Assembly: GCA_025757985.1 (NCBI GenBank)
Contig: CP107210.1
Span: 434,001-498,000 of the forward strand
Direction: 5' to 3'
DNA from: Oscillospiraceae bacterium
GTDB taxonomy: Bacteria; Bacillota; Clostridia; Oscillospirales; Ruminococcaceae
Length of the DNA stretch: 64,000 nt
Below are positions 32,612 to 41,175 of this stretch, one piece after another (the first letter of the stretch is position 1; every line of letters starts with the position of its first letter). The position numbers and the translations under genes are program-made. The notes beneath the pieces are model-generated. The model ran no database searches. It had not been told where the DNA came from and saw nothing but the letters and a program-made list of their open reading frames with translations.

Positions 32612-34135
32612 TTAGTAGTGCAGCAGGTTGAGAGAATCCTGATACGGGGTCTCGGTGGCAACCTTCATGCTGGCTTCGTTCTTGTACTTGTTCAGCATGG
32701 CAACGCTCTTGGCGGGGTCAGCCAGCGTACCGGCACCGGCAATGCAGCCGCCGGGGCAGGCCATACCCTCCAGTAGGTAACCGTTGTACTTGCCGGCCTT
32801 GGCCATCATCATCATCTTTTTGCAGTCGGCCAGACCCTGTGCGCTCATGACCTTGACCTCGCGGTCGGGATCCATCTTTTTGATGGCGTTCACAACGGCC
32901 TGCGCAACGCCGCCGGAGGCAGCAAAGCCGCGGGCATCGGCACTGGCATTGTTGAAGGCGTCTGCCGGGTTGTCAGGCAGGGAGGCAAAGTCAACGGACT
33001 TGGCCTCAAACAGGCCCATCAGTTCCTCAAAGGTCAGAACGAAGTCGACCTCACTGCGGACGGAGCGGCGGCTGGCCTCCAGCTTCTTGGCGGCGCAGGG
33101 GCCGACGAAGCAGATGCGGGCGTTGGGCTTTTCCTTCTTGATGAGGCGGGCGGTCAGCACCATGGGGGTCATGGCCATGCTGATGCACTCGGCCTGCTCG
33201 GGGAAGAGCTTCTTGGCCATAACGCTCCAGGCCGGGCAGCAGGACGTACCCATGAACGGGATCTTGCCGGGGACCTCTTCCATAAAGTCCTTGGCCTCGT
33301 CGATGGTGCAAAGGTCAGCACCGATGGCAACCTCGTCCACATCGGCAAAGCCCAGCTGACGCATGGCTTCCTTCAGCTTGGAGGGGGTCATGCCGGGGAA
33401 CTGGTTGATGAAAGCGGGGGCAACGATAGCAACAACCTCATCGCCGCGCTTGATGGACTGGATCAGCTGGAAGATCTGGCCCTTGTCAACGATGGCGCCG
33501 AACGGGCAGTTGACAAGACACATGCCGCAGGAAACGCACTTATCGTAGTCAATCTCGGCACGGCCGTGTGCATCGGAGTGGATGGCACCCATGCCGCAGG
33601 CCGCAGCGCAGGGACGCTCGGTCTTAACAATGGCGCTGTAAGGGCAGCTGTTGACGCAGCGGCCGCACTTGACGCAGAGGCTCTGGTCGATGTGGCTCTT
33701 GCCGTTGCGGAAGCTGATGGCATGCTTCGGGCAGACCTCCTGACAGGGGTGAGCAAGGCAGCCCTGACACATGGCCGTGACCTTGATGATCTTCTCCGGG
33801 CAGGCGTTGCAGGCGAACTTGATAACATTGATCAGCGGCGGCTCGTAGTACTTGTCGGCGATGACGCTGTGCTCCAAGCCCTCGCTGGCAGGGACGCTCT
33901 CGTCCAGCGGGCGCAGGGACATGCCCATGGCCAGACGGACGCGCTCAGAGATGATAGCTCTCTCCAGAAAGATGCTGCTGCGCAGGGACTTTTCCTCACC
34001 GGGAATAATTTTGAAGGGCAGCTCACGCATCAGCTTCTCGTAATCGGAAAGCTCGTTGACCTCATAGGCCATGCGGGCAACCTCAGTGAACACCTTACGA
34101 CGGATATCCGTTACGGGTGTATAAATGCCTCTCAT
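32612..34135 (-). CDS. Monomeric [FeFe]-hydrogenase
   Basis: The 507-residue protein carries the three H-cluster motifs: TSCCPAW (297-303), GPCAAKK (345-351) and EGMACPGGCIAGAG (456-469). Ahead of them are cysteine sets for Fe-S clusters: C109/C112, C123/C126/C131/C135, C154/C157/C160/C164 and C200/C203/C206/C210. It should exchange electrons between ferredoxin and protons, disposing of reductant as H2 or sensing H2. GPC instead of MPC and PAW instead of PGW resemble the less studied group B enzymes (inference). No small tail domain is present. No HydE, HydF or HydG maturase is in the window. Transcribed alone. Confidence 0.93.
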   Translation of the reverse strand: MRGIYTPVTDIRRKVFTEVARMAYEVNELSDYEKLMRELPFKIIPGEEKSLRSSIFLERAIISERVRLAMGMSLRPLDESVPASEGLEHSVIADKYYEPPLINVIKFACNACPEKIIKVTAMCQGCLAHPCQEVCPKHAISFRNGKSHIDQSLCVKCGRCVNSCPYSAIVKTERPCAAACGMGAIHSDAHGRAEIDYDKCVSCGMCLVNCPFGAIVDKGQIFQLIQSIKRGDEVVAIVAPAFINQFPGMTPSKLKEAMRQLGFADVDEVAIGADLCTIDEAKDFMEEVPGKIPFMGTSCCPAWSVMAKKLFPEQAECISMAMTPMVLTARLIKKEKPNARICFVGPCAAKKLEASRRSVRSEVDFVLTFEELMGLFEAKSVDFASLPDNPADAFNNASADARGFAASGGVAQAVVNAIKKMDPDREVKVMSAQGLADCKKMMMMAKAGKYNGYLLEGMACPGGCIAGAGTLADPAKSVAMLNKYKNEASMKVATETPYQDSLNLLHY

Positions 34136-34209
34136 TGTTTTTGCTCCTTTTTAATTGCTCCGTTTGCTACAAAAGTGACTTGTCGGCGGGCAAACCCGCT
34201 CCTGTTAAA

Positions 34210-34238
34210 ATTTTACCAAAAAACCGTATTTATTGCAA
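34210..34238 (-). promoter_or_regulatory. Promoter of the hydrogenase gene
   Basis: On the minus strand TTGCAA (34238-34233), 17 bases, TAAAAT (34215-34210). The leader is about 68 bases and ends in AAAGGAG. Confidence 0.72.
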
Positions 34239-34251
34239 GAGGGCAGGCAAC

Positions 34252-34294
34252 AAAAAAGCAGGAAAATCCCTGCAAAATCCAGAAATTTTCCTGC
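34252..34294 (-). terminator. Terminator of mtaB
   Basis: On the minus strand GCAGGAAAAT pairs with ATTTTCCTGC (34285-34294 with 34258-34267), followed by TTTTTT. Confidence 0.85.
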
Positions 34295-34379
34295 GCGTGG
34301 GTAGATTTCTTTTTGCTGCATGGCGGCATACTGAATTTGCAGGGGTCTATGCGAGCATCATCTCCTACAGCTACATGGT

Positions 34380-35678
34380 TTACACAATCGCTGCACGGCA
34401 GCGCTTGCCGTCCCATTCGCCGAGTGTTACCTCTACAATATCGCCGGTCTTGCAGCCCGGCGCGTTGACCAGCACGGGCAGATACTGCCGCGTATAGCCG
34501 GTGAACATCGTGGCGGACAGTGGGGTCTCCAGCAGCACACTGGCGGTGCGGCCCTGTACGGCACGCACCTCAGCGGCACGCACCTCCTCCACGGCGGCAG
34601 TCATGCGGCGGCTGCGGGCCTCCTTCTCATGCTCGGGCAGCTGGTCCGGAAAATCGTAGGCTGCCGTACCCTCGCGGCGGGAGTAGGGGAACACATGCAC
34701 CTTCAAAAAACGCATGCCCGTCACAAAGGCCATGCTGGCTTCAAAATCCTCCTCGGTCTCGCCGGGGAATCCTACGATGACATCGGTGGTAAAGCTGACA
34801 TTTTCCGCGCCGAAGGCTTCACGCAGCTTATCAGCAATCTCGGCATACTGCGCGGTAGTGTAGGGGCGCCGCATCGCGCGCAGCGTCTTATCACAGCCGC
34901 TCTGCAGGCTCAGGTGGAACTGCGGGCAGAGCTTTTTCACCGCAGCCATCCGGCGAATATCCTCATCGTGCAGCATATCGGGGTCCAGACTGCCCAGACG
35001 GATACGCTCAATACCGGGCACGGCGGCCGCCTTCTCAATCAACTCTGCAAGGCTTGTGCCGCTGTCGGTGCCGTAGCTGGGCAGGCTGATGGCCGTCAGC
35101 ACGACCTCCTTGTAGCCGGCATCCGCCAAGCGGCGCAGCTCGTCCAGTATGCTGGCCTCGTCACGGCTGCGCACCGGCCCGCGGGCGCGGGGGATCACGC
35201 AGTAGGCACAGCGGCGGTTGCAGCCGTCCTCCACCTTGACAAAGGCGCGGGTGTGCTCGGCAAATTTGTCCATCGGCAGTTCCTCGAACCGCTCTCCCTT
35301 TTCGTGCGGGCGGATGTCCACCACACGCTCGGTCTCGCCGTCCAGCACCTTCTGTACATCGGCCAGAATGGCGCGGCGGTTGCCGGAGCCGGTCACGACA
35401 TCGGCCTCGGCAATTTCGGCGGCCTCCTCGGGGAAGGCCTGCGGGTAGCACCCGGTCAGCACCGTCACGGCACCGGGATTCTCGCGCTTGGCGCGGCGCA
35501 GCCACTTGCGGCTTTTCTGATCGCCGAAGTTTGTCACAGTGCAGCTGTTGACGATATAGACATCGGCGCTTTCCTCATTGGAGACAACGGTGTAGCCGTT
35601 CTCCTCAAACAGCTGCGCCAGCGCGCCGGTCTCGTTCTGGTTTACCTTGCAGCCCAAGGTGTAAAAAGTTACCCGCAT
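34380..35678 (-). CDS. mtaB: tRNA N6-threonylcarbamoyladenosine methylthiotransferase
   Basis: A 432-residue radical SAM enzyme that adds a methylthio group to t6A37 in tRNAs reading ANN codons. The N-terminal UPF0004 domain starts TFYTLGCKVNQNET with cysteines for the auxiliary cluster (C at about 10, 46 and 80); the radical SAM motif is CNRRCAYC; a TRAM domain closes the protein. NSCTVT and GCYPQ fit the MtaB subgroup. The open frame extends upstream through the promoter, so the ATG at 35678 with AAAGGAATC is used. Confidence 0.94.
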   Translation of the reverse strand: MRVTFYTLGCKVNQNETGALAQLFEENGYTVVSNEESADVYIVNSCTVTNFGDQKSRKWLRRAKRENPGAVTVLTGCYPQAFPEEAAEIAEADVVTGSGNRRAILADVQKVLDGETERVVDIRPHEKGERFEELPMDKFAEHTRAFVKVEDGCNRRCAYCVIPRARGPVRSRDEASILDELRRLADAGYKEVVLTAISLPSYGTDSGTSLAELIEKAAAVPGIERIRLGSLDPDMLHDEDIRRMAAVKKLCPQFHLSLQSGCDKTLRAMRRPYTTAQYAEIADKLREAFGAENVSFTTDVIVGFPGETEEDFEASMAFVTGMRFLKVHVFPYSRREGTAAYDFPDQLPEHEKEARSRRMTAAVEEVRAAEVRAVQGRTASVLLETPLSATMFTGYTRQYLPVLVNAPGCKTGDIVEVTLGEWDGKRCRAAIV

Positions 35679-35723
35679 GGTTTGTGATTCCTTTACTTTC
35701 AATAGAGTGTACAGATACAATTT

Positions 35724-35752
35724 ATTATAATGGAATCTGAAGCAAAGCGCAA
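35724..35752 (-). promoter_or_regulatory. Promoter of mtaB
   Basis: On the minus strand TTGCGC (35752-35747), 17 bases, TATAAT (35729-35724), 46 bases before the ATG. Confidence 0.75.
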
Positions 35753-35815
35753 TACTAATTCGGAACATGACCGCATAGCTTTATACAAAGCGATTTGCGC
35801 CGGAGGTGTGCTGCG

Positions 35816-36991
35816 ATGAAAAACCGTGCTGTGACTCTGCTGCTCTGCCTGATGCTGGCAGCGCTTTCGATTCTGCGCGCCTTTCCGGCCTCGGCGGAAG
35901 GCGTCACCCCGGCAACGGCGGCTGATTTTGACCTGCCCTGTGCGGCGGCTATCCTGATCGATGAGGACTCCGGCACCGTATTATATGAAAAGAACGCCGA
36001 TGACCGCCGCCCCATTGCCTCTATCACCAAGGTCATGACGCTGCTGCTGACCTTTGAAGCATTGGAGGCGGGCAGGGTGCGGCTTGACGATGCTGTCCCT
36101 GTCAGTGAACACGCCTACCATATGGGCGGCAGCCAGATCTGGCTGGAGCCGGGGGAACAGATGACGCTGAAGGAGATGCTCAAGGCGATCTGCATTTCAA
36201 GCGCCAACGATGCCGCCGTGGCGGTGGCTGAATATATCGGCGGCAGTGAGACTGCTTTTGCTGAGCAGATGAATGCCCGCGCCGCAGAGCTTGGCATGAC
36301 AAACACCCACTTTGTCAACGCCTGCGGCCTTGATGCAGAGGGGCATCTGTCCAGCGCCCGTGATGTAGCTCTGATGAGCCGTGAAATACTGCTTCACCAT
36401 AGCGAGGTACGGGATTACTGCTCCGTCTGGATTGACACCCTGCGCGGCGGCGCTACGCAGCTTGTCAACACAAATAAACTGCTGAAAAGCTATACCGGCA
36501 TCACCGGTCTGAAAACCGGCACGACCGGCAAGGCGGGCGTCTGCATCTCGGCCAGTGCCGAGCGGGACGGCCTGCGGCTGATTGCGGTAGTGCTGGGTGC
36601 AGCCTCCGGCAAGGAGCGGTTTCAGGCAGCCACTACGCTGCTGGACTATGGGTTTTCACACTTTGAAAGCGCCGAGGCAGAGCTGCCTGCCGATGCGCCC
36701 CAGACCCTCCCGATCAAGCGCGGCGTTACGGACGCGGTGGCACTGACCTACGCAGCACCGGGGCGCTACCTGATGCCGAAGGGGGAGGGCGGCACGCTGC
36801 AGGCGGTTGTGGAGCTGCCCGAAAGTCTGACGGCACCCATAGCGGCGGGGCAGACGGTGGGGCGCGTGACGATACGAAACGGCGGCGCTGAGCTGCAGTC
36901 CTACCCCATCACAGCGGCGCAGGACGCTGAAGCGTTAAGTTTCGGCTACTGCCTGCGCAGACTGGCCGAAAGCCTCATCCTGCAAAACTGA
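35816..36991 (+). CDS. D-alanyl-D-alanine carboxypeptidase, DacF/PBP5 type (S11)
   Basis: A 391-residue secreted penicillin-binding protein that trims the last D-alanine of peptidoglycan stem peptides. A signal peptide (1-27, ending AFPASA) precedes the S11 domain: S69-ITK-K72, S129-A-N131, and KTG in TGLKTGTTGKAG near 235. A C-terminal beta domain follows (about 285-370) and a hydrophobic end (YCLRRLAESLIL) could act as the amphipathic anchor seen in this group. The ATG at 35816 follows GGAGGTG. No clear promoter was seen; it is divergent from mtaB. Confidence 0.94.
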   Translation: MKNRAVTLLLCLMLAALSILRAFPASAEGVTPATAADFDLPCAAAILIDEDSGTVLYEKNADDRRPIASITKVMTLLLTFEALEAGRVRLDDAVPVSEHAYHMGGSQIWLEPGEQMTLKEMLKAICISSANDAAVAVAEYIGGSETAFAEQMNARAAELGMTNTHFVNACGLDAEGHLSSARDVALMSREILLHHSEVRDYCSVWIDTLRGGATQLVNTNKLLKSYTGITGLKTGTTGKAGVCISASAERDGLRLIAVVLGAASGKERFQAATTLLDYGFSHFESAEAELPADAPQTLPIKRGVTDAVALTYAAPGRYLMPKGEGGTLQAVVELPESLTAPIAAGQTVGRVTIRNGGAELQSYPITAAQDAEALSFGYCLRRLAESLILQN

Positions 36992-37039
36992 TTTTGTGCA
37001 AATTTCATGAAAAAGTCGAAAAAAGCCCCCGGTTTTTGC

Positions 37040-37068
37040 TTGACAATACCGACAGAAAACGGTATGAT
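37040..37068 (+). promoter_or_regulatory. Promoter of pgi
   Basis: TTGACA (37040-37045), 17 bases, TATGAT (37063-37068), 33 bases before the ATG. Confidence 0.82.
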
Positions 37069-37101
37069 TGGGATATAAAAATAACAAAGGAGGAGTTCAA
37101 G

Positions 37102-38436
37102 ATGGCTGTTACTTTTAACGGTAAGCATCTTACAAAATTCATCCGTCCTGAAGAATATGAGGCAATCTATCCGCAGGTCGAGTTGGCCCATAAGCAGCTG
37201 GAAACCAAAACCGGTGCCGGCAATGACTTCTTGGGTTGGCTTGACCTGCCTGTTGCTTATGACAAGGAGGAGTTTGCCCGCATCAAGGAGGCCGCGCAGA
37301 AGATTCGTTCTGACTCCGATGTGCTGTTGGTCGCCGGCATCGGCGGCTCCTATCTGGGCGCCCGCGCCGTGGTCGAGGCCGTCAAGGGCCTGTACCACAA
37401 TGAGGTTGATGACGGCCTGAAGATCTACTTCTGCGGCAATACCATCAGCCCGACCGCGCTCAATGACATCATCAAGCTGACGAAGGGCAAGCGTTTCTCC
37501 ATCAATGTCATCTCCAAGTCCGGTACCACCACCGAGACTGCCCTCGCTTTCCGTGTGCTGCGCAAGCTTTTGGAGGATTCCGTTGGCGTCGAGGAGGCCA
37601 ACAAGCGTATCTACGCTACCACTGACCGCGCCAAAGGCACGCTGAAGCAGCTGGCCACCGAGCAGGGCTGGCCGACCTTTGTGGTTCCCGATGATGTCGG
37701 CGGCCGTTATTCCGTCCTGACCGCCGTGGGCCTTCTGCCTATCGCCTGCGCCGGCATTGACATTGATGCGCTGATGCAAGGTGCTGCCGATGGCCGCGAG
37801 AAGTTCGGCAAGCTGAGCATGGATAACGATGCCTATCGCTACGCCATGACCCGCAATATCCTGTACCGCAAGGGCCGCAGCGTGGAAACGCTGGCCTGCT
37901 TTGAGCCTGACTTTACCATGATGAACGAGTGGTACAAGCAGCTCTTCGGCGAGAGCGAGGGCAAGGATCAGAAGGGCCTGATGCCCACCTCCTGCATCTT
38001 CTCCACCGATCTGCACTCGATGGGCCAGTTCCTGCAGGACGGCGCCCGCGTCATGTTTGAAACTTATGTGGATGTGAAGAACACCCGCGAGGACTTCTAC
38101 ATTGAGGAGCTGGAGGGCAACTTTGACGGCCTGAACTTCCTCGCAAATCAGAATATGAGCGTTGTCAACCGCAAGGCGATGGAGGGCACGATCCTTGCCC
38201 ATACCGATGGCGGTGTGCCGCTGGGCCTGATCGAGGTAGACAGCCTTTCCGCCCACGATGTCGGCGAGCTGATCTACTTCTTCTGGAAGGCCTGCGCAGT
38301 CTCCGGCTATCTGCTGAGCGTCAACCCGTTTGACCAGCCCGGCGTTGAGAGCTACAAAAAGAATATGTTCGCCCTGCTGGGCAAGCCCGGCTATGAGGAC
38401 CGTAAGGCAGAGCTGGAAGCAGCCCTGAAAGACTAA
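37102..38436 (+). CDS. pgi: Glucose-6-phosphate isomerase
   Basis: A 444-residue glycolytic enzyme interconverting glucose-6-phosphate and fructose-6-phosphate. GIGGSYLGARA near residue 75 and SKSGTTTETALAFR near 137 are the sugar-phosphate binding SIS loops; the C-terminal NPFDQPGVESYK block carries the active-site lysine. The length is typical of the short bacterial form. The frame is open upstream, but the promoter lies there and AAAGGAGGAG sits before the ATG at 37102. High codon regularity fits strong expression. Confidence 0.97.
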   Translation: MAVTFNGKHLTKFIRPEEYEAIYPQVELAHKQLETKTGAGNDFLGWLDLPVAYDKEEFARIKEAAQKIRSDSDVLLVAGIGGSYLGARAVVEAVKGLYHNEVDDGLKIYFCGNTISPTALNDIIKLTKGKRFSINVISKSGTTTETALAFRVLRKLLEDSVGVEEANKRIYATTDRAKGTLKQLATEQGWPTFVVPDDVGGRYSVLTAVGLLPIACAGIDIDALMQGAADGREKFGKLSMDNDAYRYAMTRNILYRKGRSVETLACFEPDFTMMNEWYKQLFGESEGKDQKGLMPTSCIFSTDLHSMGQFLQDGARVMFETYVDVKNTREDFYIEELEGNFDGLNFLANQNMSVVNRKAMEGTILAHTDGGVPLGLIEVDSLSAHDVGELIYFFWKACAVSGYLLSVNPFDQPGVESYKKNMFALLGKPGYEDRKAELEAALKD

Positions 38437-38483
38437 GGAACTACGCGTTATACGCGCTGACGAATATAAGGAGGTAACCCCCT

Positions 38484-38888
38484 ATGCTGAAACTGATTGT
38501 TGGAACCAAAGGCTCCGGTAAGACCAAGACCATGATCGACATGATCGACAAGGCCGTCAAGACCACCTCCGGCAACATTGTTGTCATTGAAAAGTGCATG
38601 AAGCTCACCACCGAGATCAACCACTCCGCCCGTCTGGTAGACGTTGACGAGTATGGCGTTGCCGGTGCTGATATGCTGTATGGCTTTGTGGCAGGCGTGC
38701 TGGCAGGCAACTACGATATTACCGAGCTGTTCATCGACGGCATCCTGCGCATCATCGACCACGATATGGACGCTGCTGTCAAGGTTCTGAACGCAATCGA
38801 CAAGATCACCTCCAACATCGAGGTCGTTGTCACGGTTTCCGCTGACGCAGCCGATCTGCCGGAGGAGCTGAAGAAGTTCGTTATCTGA
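38484..38888 (+). CDS. Small P-loop protein of unknown function
   Basis: A 134-residue soluble protein with a Walker A motif at 7-14 (GTKGSGKT) right at the N-terminus, followed by a helix with TMIDMIDKAV. Strand-like hydrophobic blocks (IVVIEK, ELFIDGILRII, IEVVVTVSAD) suggest a minimal P-loop NTPase fold. ELFIDGI could be a Walker B with the aspartate. Similar proteins in Clostridia are sometimes named PilT-like, which I do not think is supported. It is 47 bases after pgi behind AAGGAGG and has a terminator, so it is probably the last gene of the pgi transcript. Confidence 0.78.
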   Translation: MLKLIVGTKGSGKTKTMIDMIDKAVKTTSGNIVVIEKCMKLTTEINHSARLVDVDEYGVAGADMLYGFVAGVLAGNYDITELFIDGILRIIDHDMDAAVKVLNAIDKITSNIEVVVTVSADAADLPEELKKFVI

Positions 38889-38916
38889 ACGGTCTGAACC
38901 ACTGGATTTGAGATTT

Positions 38917-38949
38917 CAGGGCGGGGAAGTGCTTCCCGCCCTGATTTTG
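38917..38949 (+). terminator. Terminator after the P-loop gene
   Basis: Twelve-pair stem CAGGGCGGG(G)AAG / CTTCCCGCCCTG with one bulged G, followed by ATTTTGT. Confidence 0.85.
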
Positions 38950-38992
38950 TGCAGAAAATCTTAAAAAATATCAAGTTTTTGTGTTTTATGTG

Positions 38993-39021
38993 TTGACAAG
39001 ACCCCTCAGCTTGTGTATACT
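38993..39021 (+). promoter_or_regulatory. Promoter of yceD-rpmF
   Basis: TTGACA (38993-38998), 17 bases, TATACT (39016-39021). The start of the mRNA is about 20 bases before the yceD ATG. Confidence 0.87.
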
Positions 39022-39047
39022 ATTTAAGCAACCTTTTGAGGTGTACT

Positions 39048-39548
39048 ATGCAATTTGATCTTCGTTCATTTCTGGAAAGCGGCCGAAAGCCCTATGCGGC
39101 GCATTATGAGGCTGACTTTTCACAGGCGGATTTCGGGGGATACCGTGTAAACGCCCCGGCCATATGTGACTTTACGGCGACGCTCACCGAGGAAGGCGCA
39201 GCGTTGCTGTTGCATGTAAAGGCACATGTTGATGCCGAGTGTGCGCGTTGCCTTGAGCCGTTGAGCCGTGATTACGATTTTGAGCGCGAGTATTTTGTGC
39301 GGGATCGTGATCTGGATGACCCTGATTTTGAACTGCCGTGCAATGAAAAGGATTGTCTCGACCTTGAGGAGCTGGCTTATCAGGAGCTGATCTTTGAGGT
39401 TCCCGCAGTGCTGCTGTGCAGTGCTGATTGTCAAGGTCTATGCCCCATCTGCGGCAAGAAGAAGGCGGCAGGGTGTTCCTGCCAGCCGGCAGACGATGCT
39501 GCCCCTGCAGATGCAAGGCTTAGCATATTAAAACAACTATTAAGTTGA
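39048..39548 (+). CDS. YceD/DUF177 family protein
   Basis: A 166-residue protein of the DUF177 (YceD) family, conserved with L32 in most bacteria and in plants linked to 23S rRNA accumulation. Characteristic blocks are VDAECARCLEPL near residue 62-75, DLEELAYQELIFEVP near 105, and CSADCQGLCPICG near 123-136, which carries the usual cysteine cluster. An extra CSC lies just after. The ATG at 39048 with GAGGTG upstream is used. rpmF follows by 24 bases. Confidence 0.92.
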   Translation: MQFDLRSFLESGRKPYAAHYEADFSQADFGGYRVNAPAICDFTATLTEEGAALLLHVKAHVDAECARCLEPLSRDYDFEREYFVRDRDLDDPDFELPCNEKDCLDLEELAYQELIFEVPAVLLCSADCQGLCPICGKKKAAGCSCQPADDAAPADARLSILKQLLS

Positions 39549-39572
39549 ATTTCACCAAGGAGGTGTCCGATT

Positions 39573-39758
39573 ATGGCTATCGTACCCAAGAGAAAGCATT
39601 CTCAAGCCCGCCGCGATAAACGTCGCTCTAATGTCTGGAAACTGGAGGCGCCTACGCTGGTGAAGTGCCCGCAGTGTGGCGAACTGAAGGTTCCCCATAA
39701 GGTTTGCGGCAAGTGTGGCTACTACAAAGGCCAGGAAGTCATCAAGAAAGAGGCGTAA
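39573..39758 (+). CDS. rpmF: 50S ribosomal protein L32
   Basis: A 61-residue ribosomal protein, starting MAIVPKRKHSQARRDKRRS. It is the zinc-binding (C+) form with C32-x2-C35 and C45-x2-C48. AAGGAGG lies before the ATG. No second L32 without cysteines is visible here. Confidence 0.98.
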   Translation: MAIVPKRKHSQARRDKRRSNVWKLEAPTLVKCPQCGELKVPHKVCGKCGYYKGQEVIKKEA

Positions 39759-39829
39759 GTCTCTTGCGTGGGGAGGGCGATGCCTTCCCCATTTTTTGTT
39801 GAATAACCATCGGAAGAGGAGTGTGACGA

Positions 39830-41158
39830 ATGGCCCTGTATGTGACGGCAGTAGATGAAAATTCCCCCGCAGAAAGGCTGGGTATTTCCGTGGGCTGCGC
39901 CCTGCTGGCCATCGATGGCCACCCCCTGAACGATGCACTGGACTATCAGTTCTATACAACGCCGGCTCAGTTTTCGCTTGCCCTGTGTGAGCATGAGCAG
40001 CACCGTACCGTGCAGGTAGAAAAAGGGGAGTATGAGCCGCTTGGCTGCAACTTCAAGACCTATCTGGGCGATGAAAAGCACAGCTGTTCCAATCACTGCA
40101 TGTTCTGCTTTATTGATCAGCTGCCGCCCGGTATGCGGGAACCGCTCTACTTCAAGGACGATGACGAGCGCCTCAGCTTTCTGTTTGGCAACTATATCAC
40201 ACTGACAAACCTGTCAGAGCATGAGATCGACCGCATCATCCAGATGCACATCAGCCCCATTTTTGTATCAGTCCACACTACCAACCCGCAGCTGCGGGTG
40301 CGGATGCTGGCCAACAAGCGCGGCGGTGAGGTACTGCAGTATCTTCCCAAACTTGCGGCGGGCGGCATTGAGCTGAACTGTCAGCTGGTGCTGTGCCGCG
40401 GCATCAATGACGGGGAGGAACTGCGCCGCACCCTGCAGGATCTTTTGGCCCTGCACCCCCGGGTGGGCAGCATCGCCGCTGTGCCGGCCGGCGTGACCGA
40501 TTACCGAAAGGGCCTGTACAAGCTTACCGCGTATGATAAGGAAAGCGCCGCCGCCACGCTCGATATACTCGAGGAATTCGCGGCCCGATGCCGCGCCGAG
40601 TACGGCCGCAGCATCGTCTATCCCAGTGACGAGTGGTATCTCACCGCTGAGCGCCCGATCCCCCCGGCAGAATTCTACGATGAATTTGCCCAGCTGGAGG
40701 ACGGGGTCGGCATGTGGCGGCTCTACCATGACACCTTCATGGAGGAGCTGGATAACTACGCGGGCCTTGTGCTGCCGCACAGTCTTGATGTTGTAACAGG
40801 CACGCTCGCTGCACCGCTCATCCAAGACTGCGCCGAGGCCCTGATGCGGAAATATCCGCAGGTGCAGGTCACAGTCCACGCGATCCGCAATGAATTCTTC
40901 GGCGGCAATGTCAGCGTGGCGGGGCTTGTGACCGGCACCGACATCATCAGGCAGTGCCGTGGCAGGCTGCAGAGCGACCTGCTCGCCGTGCCCGAGGTTA
41001 TGGTTCGCGATGAAAAGGGCCAGTTTCTGGACGACATCACGCTCGAGCAGCTTGGCAGGGAGCTGGGCTGCCGTGCTATCAGCATCCCCACCGATGGCGG
41101 CGGGTGCTGTAAGGCATACCTGAGCAGTCATAAACGCAAGATTAAACTCAAACGATAA
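39830..41158 (+). CDS. DUF512 family radical SAM protein
   Basis: A 442-residue protein with an N-terminal PDZ-like segment (VDENSPAERLGISVGCALLAIDG), then a radical SAM-like motif CSNHCMFCF near residue 85-93, and a C-terminal DUF512 domain ending in the glycine/cysteine segment IPTDGGGCC. The family is common in Clostridia next to der, as here (17 bases). The reaction is not established. A ribosome site GAAGAGGAG precedes the ATG. Confidence 0.9.
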   Translation: MALYVTAVDENSPAERLGISVGCALLAIDGHPLNDALDYQFYTTPAQFSLALCEHEQHRTVQVEKGEYEPLGCNFKTYLGDEKHSCSNHCMFCFIDQLPPGMREPLYFKDDDERLSFLFGNYITLTNLSEHEIDRIIQMHISPIFVSVHTTNPQLRVRMLANKRGGEVLQYLPKLAAGGIELNCQLVLCRGINDGEELRRTLQDLLALHPRVGSIAAVPAGVTDYRKGLYKLTAYDKESAAATLDILEEFAARCRAEYGRSIVYPSDEWYLTAERPIPPAEFYDEFAQLEDGVGMWRLYHDTFMEELDNYAGLVLPHSLDVVTGTLAAPLIQDCAEALMRKYPQVQVTVHAIRNEFFGGNVSVAGLVTGTDIIRQCRGRLQSDLLAVPEVMVRDEKGQFLDDITLEQLGRELGCRAISIPTDGGGCCKAYLSSHKRKIKLKR

Positions 41159-41175
41159 GAGGGAGGAAGGCAGAC

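Noticed and set aside
38484..38888. PilT/twitching motility assignment for the small P-loop protein
   Set aside because: Only the Walker A is shared; length and other motifs do not fit PilT.
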